From Pelorhabdus rhamnosifermentans (GTDB lineage Bacteria > Bacillota > Negativicutes > UMGS1260), in the NCBI RefSeq assembly GCF_018835585.1, contig NZ_JAHGVE010000001.1, positions 558,001-622,000 of the forward strand: a DNA stretch of 64,000 nucleotides. Direction: 5' to 3'. The notes below the pieces were generated by a model. The model was not told the DNA's origin. It was given only the letters and a program-made list of their open reading frames with translations, and searched no databases. A program made the position numbers and the translations under genes. Positions 62,633-64,000 of this stretch are shown here, one piece after another; position 1 is the stretch's first letter, and the number at the start of each line of letters is the position of its first letter.

Positions 62633-63497
62633 AAAGCCGCATACTGGCTATAATTTTGCTTTTCTTGACGAGAATACAAAACGGGAGATTCGCCGTAAGA
62701 CGCTAAAGGCAGTAGCTATCCCCGGTCATCAAGTGCCGTTTGCTTCGCCGGAACTTCCCATTGCCAGGGGATGGGGCACAGGCGGTTTGCAGGTTACGAT
62801 GTCGCTTATTGGTAAGCAAGATATATTGAAGGTAATTGATCAAGGGTGTGATGGCGGTGTTAACGCTGTGAATATTCGAAATTTGCTTACCCAAACAACT
62901 GGTGTTCAGACGACCTTCGATACACAGGCTGCAACCGTTATACAGACGCGCCATCGTATTCCGGAAGAGCCGCTGAAAGAAAATCAAATTTTGGTGTTGC
63001 AGGTCCCTATCCCCGAACCATTGCGTTTTGTGGAAGCAAGCATGGCTAAAACGCAGGAAATGCATGCTGAAATGGATTACAGCCGGATGTGGGTGTTTCT
63101 TTATGAAAATATTGTTAAGTGGGGAGAAATAACGATTGGTGCCCGCTATCCATCGTTAGTTAACGGGCGTTATCTGATCGATCCATCGCCGATTCCACGG
63201 TGGGATGTACCCAAATTGAATATGGCCGATTCCTTGTTTCTGTTTGGAGCCGGACGAGAAAAACGGATTTATGCCGTACCACCCTATACTCGTGTTGAAC
63301 CGATGGAATTTGAAGATTATCGTTTTCGTGTCGAAGATTTTACCGGGCAGGCGTGTGTGCGCTGTGGTTCTATCGATACCTACATGAATGAAATCTACGA
63401 TGGCAGCAGTGGGGAAAAATTCTATGTGTGCTCTGACAGCAGTTATTGTGATAAAGTTCGTAACCGGAAGGAGGGAAGGGATGATGTTGGCAAATAA
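62610..63497 (+). CDS. phnJ: Radical SAM C-P lyase PhnJ
   Basis: 295 residues. The cysteine cluster near the C-terminus reads CVRC, then 21 residues, C, five residues, C, which is the CX2CX21CX5C pattern of PhnJ. It cleaves the carbon-phosphorus bond using S-adenosylmethionine. HTGYNFAFLDENTKREIRRK is the usual N-terminus. It overlaps phnK by 17 bases. Confidence 0.94.
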   Translation: MLNIRKIKKPHTGYNFAFLDENTKREIRRKTLKAVAIPGHQVPFASPELPIARGWGTGGLQVTMSLIGKQDILKVIDQGCDGGVNAVNIRNLLTQTTGVQTTFDTQAATVIQTRHRIPEEPLKENQILVLQVPIPEPLRFVEASMAKTQEMHAEMDYSRMWVFLYENIVKWGEITIGARYPSLVNGRYLIDPSPIPRWDVPKLNMADSLFLFGAGREKRIYAVPPYTRVEPMEFEDYRFRVEDFTGQACVRCGSIDTYMNEIYDGSSGEKFYVCSDSSYCDKVRNRKEGRDDVGK

Positions 63498-64000
63498 ACA
63501 GATGGCTTTAACTGTTCACGGCTTAGATAAGATTTATGGTGCGGGCTGTCCGCGGTGTTTTGATTTGACAGGTCCGCTGTACGAAAGCAATATTTGCCCA
63601 GAGTGCGGCAGTCTTGTTGCCTGCCATGACATTTCGCTGGAACTTGAACAGGGCGAGATCCTCGGCATTGTGGGTGAGAGTGGCTCGGGTAAGAGTACTT
63701 TGGTACGTTGTCTTTATTTTGATGAGGAGGCAACGGGCGGGGAAAGTTATTTGGCCGCTTATCAGGATGGGAAGGTGAACTTGTTTGCTGAGACTGTTCA
63801 GCGTAAACGTCATATTCGCAATCATTTGATGGGAATGGTTTATCAAAATCCGTTGTTAGGTATTAAGCCGCATTTTACAGCCGGCGGTAATGTGGCTGAA
63901 AAATTACTTACGGCTGATATTTATAACTTTCGGGATATTCGAAGCAGAGCTGAAACACTGCTCGCGCGGACTGAAGTGCCTTTAGCGCGTATGGATGATT
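63481..64000 (+). CDS. phnK: C-P lyase ATPase subunit PhnK, with zinc-ribbon-like insert (cut by window edge)
   Basis: The first 173 residues are seen, from ATG 63481 behind GGAAGGAGG. After the first strand (HGLDKIYG), a short insert holds CPRC and, 19-20 residues later, CPECGSLVAC, then the ABC domain continues with CHDISLELEQGEILGIVGES and Walker A GESGSGKST. Two CxxC pairs suggest a zinc ribbon. PhnK docks on the PhnGHIJ core in E. coli. The rest lies outside the window, as would phnL and phnM. Confidence 0.9.
   Translation, partial: MMLANKQMALTVHGLDKIYGAGCPRCFDLTGPLYESNICPECGSLVACHDISLELEQGEILGIVGESGSGKSTLVRCLYFDEEATGGESYLAAYQDGKVNLFAETVQRKRHIRNHLMGMVYQNPLLGIKPHFTAGGNVAEKLLTADIYNFRDIRSRAETLLARTEVPLARMDD

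Noticed and set aside
1-64000. tRNA, rRNA or CRISPR arrays
   Set aside because: No cloverleaf with a GTTCRA arm, no rRNA core sequence and no spaced direct repeats were seen on either strand.

Overview
The window looks like a chromosomal segment from a low-GC, diderm Firmicute of the Negativicutes, in the Sporomusa/Pelosinus group. Genes start behind strong AGGAGG-type ribosome binding sites and often use TTG or GTG, as in Firmicutes. The window also encodes outer-membrane functions: an RND pump with a TolC-type channel and a PagL-like barrel. The assignment is an inference from gene content; no rRNA or tRNA is present to settle it.

Layout. (1) 1-2.3 kb: the end of a metallo-beta-lactamase-fold gene, a truncated VOC gene and a LysR regulator. 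(2) 2.5-16 kb: a peptide and amide scavenging block with two M28 and four M20 metallopeptidases, an MFS carrier, a second LysR, a YjiH/YjiG membrane pair and an asparaginase. (3) 16.4-23.8 kb: a class D beta-lactamase behind palindromic BlaI-type operators, a LysR/MFS divergent pair, a [4Fe-4S] aldo/keto reductase, a phosphofructokinase and a radical SAM protein. (4) 24.3-34.4 kb: two tandem TetR paralogues, an RND adaptor-pump-TolC cluster, a frameshifted TetR, a PagL-like protein and a two-helix K+ channel with an RCK domain. (5) 34.6-45.2 kb: MFS, MerR, hydrolase and acetyltransferase genes mixed with many gene remnants, a degenerate REP-type transposase element and a MocR-azlCD unit. (6) 45.4-47.6 kb: a TetR/DHA2 efflux pair sharing a 47-bp inverted repeat. 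(7) 47.6-52.1 kb: a decayed zone with a group II intron tail, a truncated serine recombinase fused onto a truncated PFK-like gene, PTS remnants and a Gly/Tyr-repeat protein. (8) 52.2-64 kb: a phosphonate (C-P lyase) cluster, phnF, two ABC importers, two acetyltransferases and phnGHIJK, running off the right edge.

How the genes work together. The peptidase block should import short peptides or acyl-amino acids through the MFS carrier, and possibly export or import products through YjiH/YjiG, then hydrolyse them in the cytoplasm. The phn block should import phosphonates by two carriers with different binding proteins, then break the C-P bond for phosphate.

The most unusual feature is a set of five short pieces of the 5' end of a YyaL/DUF255 (thioredoxin-like) gene at 23.9, 40.2, 41.3, 44.8 and 45.0 kb. 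No full-length copy is present. Pairs of them break at the same codon, and each sits at a junction with unrelated, often broken, genes.
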